Source: Usitatibacter palustris (GTDB lineage: Bacteria; Pseudomonadota; Gammaproteobacteria; Burkholderiales; Usitatibacteraceae). From it: 64,000 bases of DNA. Shown here piece after piece: positions 16,605 through 23,804 of this stretch (its first letter is position 1; each line of letters begins with the position of its first letter). The notes below the pieces were generated by a model. The model saw only the letters and a program-made list of their open reading frames with translations, was not told the DNA's origin and did not search any database. Location of the stretch: NCBI RefSeq assembly GCF_013003985.1, contig NZ_CP053073.1, positions 1,612,001-1,676,000 on the forward strand, given 5' to 3'. Both the position numbers and the translations under genes were made by a program.

Positions 16605-17507
16605 ATGCATACCCCCGGATTCCGTGCTCGCGCCTCTGGTTTCACGCTCGTTGAGATCGGCGTTGTCCTGATCATCATGGGCTTGCTGCTCGTGATGTTG
16701 ATCGGGATCACGAGCTCGATGATTGGAAACCAGCGCCGAGCGGAAACGCGGAACAAGCTGGCCAATGTTGAGACGGCTCTAGCGCTGTTCGTTTCCAAGA
16801 ATCTGCGCCTTCCCTGCCCGGCGGACGGTGCGATGACCTCGGCGAACGCCAACGCGGGACTCGAGCGCATCGACATGTCTGCCCCGCCCAACTACACATG
16901 CAACGTCGGAGGGGCCGGTTTGCAGACAAACGGCGTTGTGCCATGGCGTTCGCTAGGTCTTTCGGAGTCCGACGCAACCGATGGCTGGGGGGCGCGGCTC
17001 ACCTATCGCGTCGCCCCGGAGTTTATCCGTCAGAGTTCGATGAATATGACGGCCTGCGATCCTGGGGGTAGTTCGGGTGCGGTCACCTTGGTAGCCGGCA
17101 CCGGATACTGCAACGCAGCCTGCCTCACGCCGCCGTTCTTGGCATCCAACTGTACCTCCCCTGCAAACGCAACCGTCACCCGCGGGCTCTCGGTGCGGAA
17201 CCTAAGTTCGACTCTGACCCTGATCATGGATCCCGCCAATCCCTCGAACACAGGGGCGGCGTATGTAGTTATTAGCCATGGTGAAAACAGGGCCAGAGGT
17301 CGGAACAGCGAGGGAATTCTCTTAGATGCGTCCGGAATTGGAACCCTCGAGGCCAACAATGCCAACGACCAAGCGTTGGCGGGGTCGGTCTACGTTGACG
17401 ATTTTCAGGTTTTCAAGGCGGATGCGGATCACTTCGATGACTTCGTTCTCCGGCCCACGATTCTTGCTGTCGCTGCCAAGGCGCAACTCGGTCCACGGGC
17501 ACACTAG
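16605..17507 (+). CDS. Type IV pilin-like protein with prepilin N-terminus
   Basis: 300 residues. The N-terminus has a basic leader and a prepilin peptidase site, ASGFTLVEIGVVLIIMGLLL (cut after Gly, Glu at +5), then one hydrophobic helix. The periplasmic head has ~8 Cys and motifs LRLPCPADG, GVVPWRSLG, DATDGWGARLTYRVA and YVVISHG. Those motifs recur in the next gene, so the two are paralogues. Length is about twice that of a standard minor pilin. AAGG lies just upstream of the ATG. The stop overlaps the next gene's GTG by one base. No pilus assembly genes are nearby, so its machine must be encoded elsewhere. Base composition looks less GC-rich than neighbours. Confidence 0.75.
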   Translation: MHTPGFRARASGFTLVEIGVVLIIMGLLLVMLIGITSSMIGNQRRAETRNKLANVETALALFVSKNLRLPCPADGAMTSANANAGLERIDMSAPPNYTCNVGGAGLQTNGVVPWRSLGLSESDATDGWGARLTYRVAPEFIRQSSMNMTACDPGGSSGAVTLVAGTGYCNAACLTPPFLASNCTSPANATVTRGLSVRNLSSTLTLIMDPANPSNTGAAYVVISHGENRARGRNSEGILLDASGIGTLEANNANDQALAGSVYVDDFQVFKADADHFDDFVLRPTILAVAAKAQLGPRAH

Positions 17508-19042
17508 TGAGAAGCAGCGTCACTCGGCGAGGCCAGCGCGGATTCGTCCTCGCCGTTACGGTGCTAGTCCTTGTCACGCTTGTTGCCACTCTACTTTTCG
17601 TTCGCGCTCTTTCGGCTCCCGGCGTCGGCATGGAGGGTGAGGCGGCTACCCAACGAAATCTCGACCTTGTCTCGACCGCACTCGTTGCGTATGCAAGCAA
17701 GCAGGAGGCGCTTCCCTGCCCGGCGGTGGGATCCGCTGCTACAGGAATCGCGGCCTCGACCGGTCCGAGTTCCTGTGACGCAACCGCAGGGGTTGTCCCA
17801 TGGTCGACACTGGGAATTTCCGTTGACACTGCGACTGACGGATGGGGGCGACTGATTTCTTATCGTGTGGCCTCGGGAGCGAATGGCCTTACGCGAGCAC
17901 GAGGCGCCAGTCTCGTCGACTGCAATAGCAATCCCCATCCCGCGATAGCGAACAATGCGGCTGTCGCCAACCTTTCGTCGAGCTACTTGTGTCAAGGCGA
18001 TCGAACGAAGCCTGACGAGCATGGCAATCCGCCAGCGGCGTTCAATACCGCCACGACGACAGGAGCGCGGACGACCCTGCTGATTCAAGGCGACGGAGCC
18101 GACAAGCTCTACGTGGCCTTTGCTCTGATAAGCCACGGTCCGACAGGATACGGGGGGGTCATGCGGGATGGCACTGCTGTGCTTGGCGATTTGGCCGCGA
18201 CCGGCCGGGAGGCGACCAATGCCACCCGCACAGGCAATACCTTTTTCGGTTCCGAGCGCACAGTCGATGTACCGCCAACAGCAGTCAGCCATTTTGACGA
18301 CGTGATTCGGTATATGACTCTCGCGGAACTCGTCGGCAAGGCCGGTCTTGGTGCTAGAGATTGGGGAGCAAGTGCCTCGCTGCCGCTGGCCACCGCTGGA
18401 TCCTCTACGTTCAACAGAGCTACGGTTGAAGCTGCGGTCGGAGTTGCGGTCAACAACAATACCTTCGATCAGAGCTTGACCTTTGGCGCTGGTGGCTCGG
18501 CCGTGTCGGTACAGGCATTCGGATCAAGCGCGCGAGACATCTCCTTTACCGAGGGCGCCCGTGGATCGGGAATCGGCACTATCGGTGGCGGAAGCACCTC
18601 AGCCACAAACGCGACAGTTAACAGCGCGTCCGATGAATTTCTCCGATTCAACACGGCAATTGCAAGATCCCTCGGCATCACGCTGGTGGATTTCGGAACT
18701 TCCGGCGGTGCAACTCGCTTCGAGCGGGTACGGTTTACGTTCTACCTGTCAGGGACTCAGGTGGGGTCGCAGATCATCAAGGCTGCGTGCCAGAACAGGA
18801 ACCCAGCCATTCCGACAAACCCAGCAGAAGTGAACTACCCAGGCAGTGCTAATTTTTCGCTTTCGCCTGGCGGCAACTTCAACAGGGTCGATGTGGAGCC
18901 GATTACGACGACATCGGGTGATTCCGAATCCGCAATTCTGGTGGGATCATTTCGTGTGTGCACTTCGTTGATCACCACAGCCGAGTGCATTTCACCCACT
19001 CGAAACATTGACGAGCCAGACAACCTGAATGACTGCCCCTAG
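17507..19042 (+). CDS. Large pilin-like protein with an extra C-terminal domain
   Basis: 511 residues from a GTG that shares a base with the previous TAG. A basic N-terminus (MRSSVTRRGQRG) precedes FVLAVTVLVLVTLVATLLFV: a PilX-like anchor with a Gly-Phe junction but no Glu at +5. Residues ~60-300 repeat the partner's plan: ALPCPAVGS, GVVPWSTLG, TATDGWGRLISYRVA, FALISHGPTG and SHFDDVIRYMTLAELVGKAGLG. The remaining ~210 residues are new, Ser/Thr/Gly-rich and predicted beta (RFERVRFTFYLSGTQVG), perhaps a lectin-like or adhesive head, with Cys pairs near the end. A tip-type minor pilin is a fair guess. No named family recognised for the C-terminal domain. Confidence 0.65.
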   Translation: MRSSVTRRGQRGFVLAVTVLVLVTLVATLLFVRALSAPGVGMEGEAATQRNLDLVSTALVAYASKQEALPCPAVGSAATGIAASTGPSSCDATAGVVPWSTLGISVDTATDGWGRLISYRVASGANGLTRARGASLVDCNSNPHPAIANNAAVANLSSSYLCQGDRTKPDEHGNPPAAFNTATTTGARTTLLIQGDGADKLYVAFALISHGPTGYGGVMRDGTAVLGDLAATGREATNATRTGNTFFGSERTVDVPPTAVSHFDDVIRYMTLAELVGKAGLGARDWGASASLPLATAGSSTFNRATVEAAVGVAVNNNTFDQSLTFGAGGSAVSVQAFGSSARDISFTEGARGSGIGTIGGGSTSATNATVNSASDEFLRFNTAIARSLGITLVDFGTSGGATRFERVRFTFYLSGTQVGSQIIKAACQNRNPAIPTNPAEVNYPGSANFSLSPGGNFNRVDVEPITTTSGDSESAILVGSFRVCTSLITTAECISPTRNIDEPDNLNDCP

Positions 19043-19115
19043 AAAGCGTTCTTCTCATCGATTCGCCGACACCAGCGGTCCTCTCCGGACATCAGAACAA
19101 CGATTGGAGCAGCGA

Positions 19116-19946
19116 ATGAGAAACACCTTCGGACTAGTCTTACTTTGCGCCCTTGGGCAGTCAGCAATTGCACAAGACGAGCCCCGCACGCTCCCCTTCC
19201 TCGGCGAGGAAGCCCGCAAGCGAGGCTACGAGCTCCCCGAGCCCTTCGGCGTCGGCCTCGTCTACTACAAGCTCAATCGCGACATCGAAGTGTCCGACGT
19301 GCGCGTGGGGCGCAATGGCACGGTGCCCAGCTCCGTGAGCCAGTACGCCGATCTGGGCTCGACCTCGGACGTCGACAACATCAACGTGAAGGTCGACGTC
19401 TGGCTGCTCCCGTTCCTGAACGTCTACGGCATCGTGGGAAAGATCTGGAACAAGTCCGACACAAATATCGACGTCACGCTTCCGCCGCTCCTTCCCAATG
19501 GACCAACGCGCAGGTTCCAGACGACTGTGCCGACTTCCATCGAAGGCACCGTGAAGGGGCTCGGGGTCACGCTCGCCGGTGGGTACAAGTCCTTCTTCGG
19601 CGCGTTGGACGTGAACTGGGCCAAGGCGGATATCGGTTTCGATGAACGCTTGAAGGCGGTGGTGTCCTCGGCGCGCGCGGGATGGCATGGCACCGTGGAT
19701 GGTCGTCCGCTGCGCGTGTGGGTGAACGCAACGTACTGGGACACGTTCGCCGTCGCGAAGGGACACGTCGCAGATCCGGACGGCGGAACGCTCAACTTCG
19801 AGGTCGAGCAGGGGCCGAAGTATCCGAAGACCTACGGCGTGGGCTTCCAATATTCGCCGCGGAAGTGGTTCGACCTGGCCGTGGACACGGGCACGGACGG
19901 ACACGGCGGCTGGTACGTCGCCATCGTGCCGGTGATTCGCTTCTAG
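19116..19946 (+). CDS. Predicted outer-membrane beta-barrel protein
   Basis: 276 residues. A signal peptide (MRNTFGLVLLCALGQSAIAQ) is followed by alternating beta strands such as GVGLVYYKLNRDIEV, INVKVDVWLLPFLNVYGIVGKIWN, GLGVTLAGGYKSFFGALDVNWAKAD, RVWVNATYWDTF and TYGVGFQYSPRKWFDLAVDTGTDG. It ends in Phe (GGWYVAIVPVIRF), the usual BAM recognition pattern. No family name recognised. The start at 19116 was chosen for the signal peptide. It follows the pilin-like pair after a 73-bp gap on the same strand, so joint expression is possible but unproven. Confidence 0.7.
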   Translation: MRNTFGLVLLCALGQSAIAQDEPRTLPFLGEEARKRGYELPEPFGVGLVYYKLNRDIEVSDVRVGRNGTVPSSVSQYADLGSTSDVDNINVKVDVWLLPFLNVYGIVGKIWNKSDTNIDVTLPPLLPNGPTRRFQTTVPTSIEGTVKGLGVTLAGGYKSFFGALDVNWAKADIGFDERLKAVVSSARAGWHGTVDGRPLRVWVNATYWDTFAVAKGHVADPDGGTLNFEVEQGPKYPKTYGVGFQYSPRKWFDLAVDTGTDGHGGWYVAIVPVIRF

Positions 19947-19956
19947 GGATCGGTCT

Positions 19957-20406
19957 TCACTCGGGGCACGGGCCCGCCCCTATTTCCTGCCGCCACTTGT
20001 TCGCAATCCTGAGGTGCTCGTCCGCCACTGCGAGCCCGGATTTCTTTTCCTGCCTTGCAGTCGCGCAGGCCCCAGCCGCGCCGTTCAGCGCCTGCTCCCG
20101 GTACAGGCGAGCCGCCGCGAGATTCTGGTTCACGAGTTGCTGGGACGCCTTGGCCTGCTGCTGCAATTTGTCGTTCGCAAGTATTCGGCCGGGTCCTTCG
20201 GTTTCCCACGTCTTCACGAACTTGAGCGGCGCGACCACTTCGAATTCCACGTTGGACCACGAGGTTCGAATCGGCTTGCATCGGACTGTCCCGGCGGCCG
20301 CCTCATACGTGCCGGCCGGACAGGGATCAGCGGCACTCGCACTTGTGCAGAGCAGCGGCGACAACAGGGCCGCCGAGAGCACCAGCAATGGAATTGCACG
20401 GATCAT
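19957..20406 (-). CDS. Small secreted protein of unknown function
   Basis: 149 residues. Signal peptide MIRAIPLLVLSAALLSPLLCTSASA, then a short Cys-containing head (DPCPAGTYEAAAGTVRCKPI, reminiscent of a small EGF/GCC2-like Cys pair). The rest is helical and Gln/Ala-rich (LQQQAKASQQLVNQNLAAARLYREQAL) with a further CATARQ Cys and a terminal CPE. The start at 20406 gives the cleanest signal peptide. It is convergent with the barrel gene and upstream of nothing obvious. I do not recognise a family. Confidence 0.6.
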   Translation of the reverse strand: MIRAIPLLVLSAALLSPLLCTSASAADPCPAGTYEAAAGTVRCKPIRTSWSNVEFEVVAPLKFVKTWETEGPGRILANDKLQQQAKASQQLVNQNLAAARLYREQALNGAAGACATARQEKKSGLAVADEHLRIANKWRQEIGAGPCPE

Positions 20407-20458
20407 GGTTGCTTTCTTGGGAGACGGACAAGCGGAGAGGGGACCGGCCTGCAAAAAG

Positions 20459-20486
20459 AAAACGGCCCCAGACTCGGGGCCGTTTT
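20459..20486 (-). terminator. Rho-independent terminator after tRNA-Val
   Basis: AAAACGGCCCC-loop-GGGGCCGTTTT, an 11-bp stem with a 6-base loop. Read leftward it comes 15 bases after the tRNA 3' end and is followed by TTTTCTTTTT. Confidence 0.85.
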
Positions 20487-20501
20487 GCAGTCGCGGATTC
20501 T

Positions 20502-20576
20502 TGGTGGGTCGTACTGGGATCGAACCAGTGGCCCCTGCCGTGTGAAGGCAGTGCTCTACCGCTGAGCTAACGACCC
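20502..20576 (-). tRNA. tRNA-Val (CAC)
   Basis: 75 nt cloverleaf with encoded CCA. Acceptor GGGTCGT pairs with ACGACCC, the D-arm is TTAGCTCAGCGGTAGAGCA, the anticodon stem-loop is CTGCC-TTCACAC-GGCAG (anticodon CAC, reads GUG), and the T-arm is CTGGTTCGATCCCAG. Its first 10 bases overlap the end of the chemoreceptor gene. Confidence 0.95.
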
Positions 20577-21751
20577 GGCTGAAACGCGAGCATTTTACCA
20601 GAGCGCACGCTCCGTGGCTCGATCGTCACGTCGGTTGTGGCCTCGTCGATCTTGAATCGTTGCACGAGCATGCGCATCGCGTCGGCCTGGCCCTGCAGCG
20701 AGCGGGCGCTTTGCAGGCCCTCCTGGGCAAGCGCCGCATTCTGCTGCGCGATGCCATCGAGCAGCACCACCGCCCGGTTGATCTCCGTCACGCCGGTGCT
20801 TTGCTGTGAGGAGGCTAGCGCGACCTGGCCCATGAGCTGCGCGGCCTCGTGCACGCTGGCGACGATGTCGTCGATCACCTTGCCGGCCTCGGCTGCGCGG
20901 CGGTTACCGTCGCGGACCTCCACGTTCGATTTATCGATGAGCGCCTTGATCTCCTTCGCGGCATCCGCGCTTCGTTGCGCGAGCGTGCGCACTTCGGAGG
21001 CGACGACGGCGAATCCGCGGCCCTGCTCGCCAGCGCGGGCAGCTTCCACTGCGGCGTTCAGGGCGAGGATGTTGGTCTGGAAAGCGATGCCCTGGATGAC
21101 GCCCGTGATCTCGCCCATGCGGCGCGAGCTGACGTCGATACGCTCCATGCCCTCGACGAGCCCGTGCACGGCCGACGCTCCGCGGCGCGCCACGTCCTCG
21201 GCGCCGCGCGCGAGGACCGAGGCCCGGCCGCAGCTGTCTGCGTTCTGCCCCACGGTTCGCGCGAGTTCCTCCATGGCCGAAGCCGTCTCCTCGAGCGTGG
21301 AAGCTTGCTGCTCCGTGCGCTCGGTGAGGTGCGCGCCCGCTGATGCGATCTCGCCGGAGGCGCCCGCGAGCTTGTCCGCAGTTCCACGCACGCTCGACAC
21401 GATGCCGCCGAGGTTGCCATTGACGGTGAGGAGGGAAGTCAGCAGGTTCTGGAAAGAGCCGCCCAGCTGCACCTGCTCACCGGAGGTGAGGTCACCGTTC
21501 GCGAGTCTCACGATCATCGCGGTCAGGTGCTTGAACCCCAGTGTGGCTTGCACGTACCAACAGATCATCACGTAGATCGCGGCGATGACGAAGAGCCAGA
21601 TCGCGATGCGCGTTCCGACCATGGCCTGCGAGCCGACGTCCGCGTAGAGGATCACGAGAGGCATCAAGTACAGGAAGCTCGCGAGCGGCATCTTCACGCG
21701 ATTCGAGATCCGGTACATCAGCGAGATGCCCGGGGACAGAATGAATTTCAC
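20567..21751 (-). CDS. Methyl-accepting chemotaxis protein
   Basis: 394 residues. Two adjacent hydrophobic segments near the N-terminus (LASFLYLMPLVILYADV and IAIWLFVIAAIYVMICWYV) with almost no periplasmic loop suggest a membrane-proximal sensor without a ligand domain. A HAMP-like linker follows, then the signalling domain with methylation helices (EQQASTLEETASAMEEL) and the hairpin tip EITGVIQGIAFQTNILALNAAVEAARAGEQGRGFAVVA in pieces. I chose GTG at 21751 because GGAGG lies 8 bases upstream. The stop TAG is inside tRNA-Val, so RNase P cleavage of a joint transcript would remove the gene's last codons. Confidence 0.92.
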   Translation of the reverse strand: MKFILSPGISLMYRISNRVKMPLASFLYLMPLVILYADVGSQAMVGTRIAIWLFVIAAIYVMICWYVQATLGFKHLTAMIVRLANGDLTSGEQVQLGGSFQNLLTSLLTVNGNLGGIVSSVRGTADKLAGASGEIASAGAHLTERTEQQASTLEETASAMEELARTVGQNADSCGRASVLARGAEDVARRGASAVHGLVEGMERIDVSSRRMGEITGVIQGIAFQTNILALNAAVEAARAGEQGRGFAVVASEVRTLAQRSADAAKEIKALIDKSNVEVRDGNRRAAEAGKVIDDIVASVHEAAQLMGQVALASSQQSTGVTEINRAVVLLDGIAQQNAALAQEGLQSARSLQGQADAMRMLVQRFKIDEATTDVTIEPRSVRSGKMLAFQPGR

Positions 21752-21839
21752 TTGGCAATCCTCCGGAGTGGGCTCTGCACTGGCCCTCTGCCATACGGTA
21801 CTCCGGCGAGACGGGTTCGTGAACATTTAGAATGTAGGG

Positions 21840-23222
21840 ATGATCCGAACCCGATTCGCTCCCAGTCCCACCGGCATGCTCCATGTCGGTGGTGCCCGCA
21901 CCGCGCTTTTCAGCTGGGCCTATGCCCGCCGCCACAAGGGCGTGTTCGTCCTACGCATCGAGGACACGGACCAGGAACGCTCCACGCTCGAGAACGAGCA
22001 GACGATCCTCGAGTCGCTCAAGTGGCTCGATCTCGACTGGGACGAAGGCCCGTTCTATCAAATGAAGCGCCTCGACCGGTATCGCGAGGTCGCGGAGACG
22101 TGGCTCAAGGAAGGCAAGGCGTACCACTGCTATTGCTCGAAGGAAGAGCTCGACGCGATGCGCGAAGCGCAGATCGCGCGCGGCGAGAAGCCTCGCTACG
22201 ACCGCCGCTGGCGCGATTCGAAGGACACGCCGCCCGCCGGCCGCACGCCCGTCATCCGCTTCAAGAATCCGCTCAGTGGCGACGTGACGTGGAACGACGC
22301 CGTGAAGGGCACCGTCACCGTCTCCAACGACGAGCTCGATGATCTCGTGCTCATCCGCACCGATGGCCTGCCCACGTACAACTTCGCGGTGGTCATCGAC
22401 GACGTCGACATGTCCATTACACATGTCATACGCGGCGACGATCACGTGAACAACACGCCGCGCCAGATCAACCTGTATGCGGCGCTCGGCGCGCCCACGC
22501 CCACGTTCGGCCACGTCCCGATGCTGCTCGGTCACGATGGCCAGAAGCTTTCGAAGCGCCACGGGGCGGTGAGCGTCACCCAGTTCCGCGACGAGGGCTA
22601 TCTTCCCGAAGCGGTGGTCAACTACATCTCCCGCCTGGGCTGGTCCCACGGCGACGAGGAGATCTTCAGCCGCGAGAAGCTCATCGAATGGTTCGACCTC
22701 GAGCACGTGAGCCGCTCGCCGGCGCGGTGGGACTCCGAGAAGCTCAAGTGGATCAACGCGGAGTACCTGAAGCGCCTCACCGACGCGGATATCGCGGGGC
22801 GTCTGCAGAGCGCGAAGCCCGAGGTCTACAAGTTCATCGCCTCGGTGATGGATCCGGTCGCGATGACCGCAGCGGGCCGAGCGAAATTCCAACTGCTCAC
22901 GGACCACGAAGCCTTCCTGATGGCGATGGCCGAGCCGAGCCATGCGGACGATGCGGCGAAGGAACACCTGAATGAAGCGGGCAGGGCGGTGCTGAAGGAA
23001 GTGAAGGCGCGCCTCGAAGCGCTTCCCGAATGGACCGCCCCGGCGATCAGCGCGGCGCTCAAGCAAACCGTGGCCGACCTCAAGGTGAAGATGCCGCAGG
23101 TGATGATGCCGTTCCGGGCCGCGCTCACGGGCCTCACGCAGACGCCGGCCATCGACGCGATCGCCGCCGCCCTGCGAAAAGACGTCGCCATTGGCCGGAT
23201 CGGAAGGGCGATCGGCACCTGA
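21840..23222 (+). CDS. gltX: Glutamyl-tRNA synthetase
   Basis: 460 residues, the normal bacterial class Ib size. The HIGH-type site is TRFAPSPTGMLHVGGARTALFSW and the KMSKS-type site is KLSKRHGAVSV. The zinc-region YHCYCSKEELDAMREAQ has CYC but few other Cys, as in many betaproteobacteria. It charges tRNA-Glu with glutamate; a tRNA-Glu gene lies 137 bp downstream. A -10-like TAGAAT (21828-21833) sits only 6 bases before the ATG, and GTAGGG directly abuts the start, so the message may be leaderless. Confidence 0.97.
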   Translation: MIRTRFAPSPTGMLHVGGARTALFSWAYARRHKGVFVLRIEDTDQERSTLENEQTILESLKWLDLDWDEGPFYQMKRLDRYREVAETWLKEGKAYHCYCSKEELDAMREAQIARGEKPRYDRRWRDSKDTPPAGRTPVIRFKNPLSGDVTWNDAVKGTVTVSNDELDDLVLIRTDGLPTYNFAVVIDDVDMSITHVIRGDDHVNNTPRQINLYAALGAPTPTFGHVPMLLGHDGQKLSKRHGAVSVTQFRDEGYLPEAVVNYISRLGWSHGDEEIFSREKLIEWFDLEHVSRSPARWDSEKLKWINAEYLKRLTDADIAGRLQSAKPEVYKFIASVMDPVAMTAAGRAKFQLLTDHEAFLMAMAEPSHADDAAKEHLNEAGRAVLKEVKARLEALPEWTAPAISAALKQTVADLKVKMPQVMMPFRAALTGLTQTPAIDAIAAALRKDVAIGRIGRAIGT

Positions 23223-23226
23223 TCCT

Positions 23227-23255
23227 TTGCGAATCAAGGCCAAAGCCGCTATAAT
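23227..23255 (+). promoter_or_regulatory. Sigma-70 type promoter for the tRNA-Ala/tRNA-Glu pair
   Basis: TTGCGA (23227-23232), a 17-bp spacer, and a consensus TATAAT (23250-23255), 13 bases before the mature tRNA-Ala end. It begins just after the gltX stop. Confidence 0.75.
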
Positions 23256-23268
23256 CTCGCGCTCGGTT

Positions 23269-23344
<76 letters not shown>

Positions 23345-23358
23345 ACCCGAAATAAGTA

Positions 23359-23434
23359 GTCCCCATCGTCTAGAGGCCTAGGACACCGCCCTTTCACGGC
23401 GATAACCGGGGTTCGAATCCCCGTGGGGACGCCA
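23359..23434 (+). tRNA. tRNA-Glu (TTC)
   Basis: 76 nt with encoded CCA. Acceptor GTCCCCA/TGGGGAC, anticodon loop CTTTCAC giving TTC, T-arm CGGGGTTCGAATCCCCG. It lies 14 bases after tRNA-Ala and so is in the same transcript, and shares the neighbourhood with gltX, which charges it. Confidence 0.96.
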
Positions 23435-23440
23435 GAAACG

Positions 23441-23469
23441 AAAACGGCCACCAAGTCGGTGGCCGTTTT
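23441..23469 (+). terminator. Rho-independent terminator after tRNA-Glu
   Basis: AAAACGGCCACC-AAGTC-GGTGGCCGTTTT: 12-bp perfect stem with A/T ends, starting 7 bases after the tRNA. Confidence 0.88.
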
Positions 23470-23499
23470 CACTTGACCACTAACTCGAGGACACAAGCA

Positions 23500-23742
23500 A
23501 TGACGGAAACCCTGCAGTGCCTGAAGAAGCATGGCCAGCGCCTGGACCTCGAGATCGCCAAGGAGATGCGCATGCCCCTTGTCACCGTGAGGCAGCACCT
23601 CACGGCCCTGGCCGCAAGCCGGGAGGCGATCGTGTGCAAGACGATCCAATTCGACAACGGGCGGCAGTTTGAAGCGTGGCAGTGCCGCATTTCGGGCTTT
23701 GTCCCGCCTTCGGCCCCGGGTCGAAAGCCGAAATCGAAGTAG
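23500..23742 (+). CDS. Small winged-helix DNA-binding-like protein
   Basis: 80 residues. Helix-turn-helix-like reading LDLEIAKEMRMPLVTVRQHLTAL (positions ~15-37), with a short wing (AIVCKTIQFDNGRQFEAWQC), then a Pro/Lys-rich tail. Similar stand-alone wHTH proteins bind DNA or are remnants of larger regulators. GAGG lies 9 bases before the ATG; an upstream in-frame ATG at 23473 is less likely. It sits between the tRNA terminator and another terminator, as a single-gene unit. Family membership is not certain. Confidence 0.6.
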   Translation: MTETLQCLKKHGQRLDLEIAKEMRMPLVTVRQHLTALAASREAIVCKTIQFDNGRQFEAWQCRISGFVPPSAPGRKPKSK

Positions 23743-23754
23743 GAATGCCCAAAA

Positions 23755-23782
23755 AAAACGCCCACCACTCGGTGGGCGTTTT
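23755..23782. terminator. Bidirectional terminator between convergent genes
   Basis: AAAACGCCCACC-ACTC-GGTGGGCGTTTT: 12-bp stem with A/T runs on both sides, between the small wHTH gene and the TonB-dependent receptor gene. Confidence 0.85.
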
Positions 23783-23804
23783 CACGTCGGTGAACGATTG
23801 CGAC

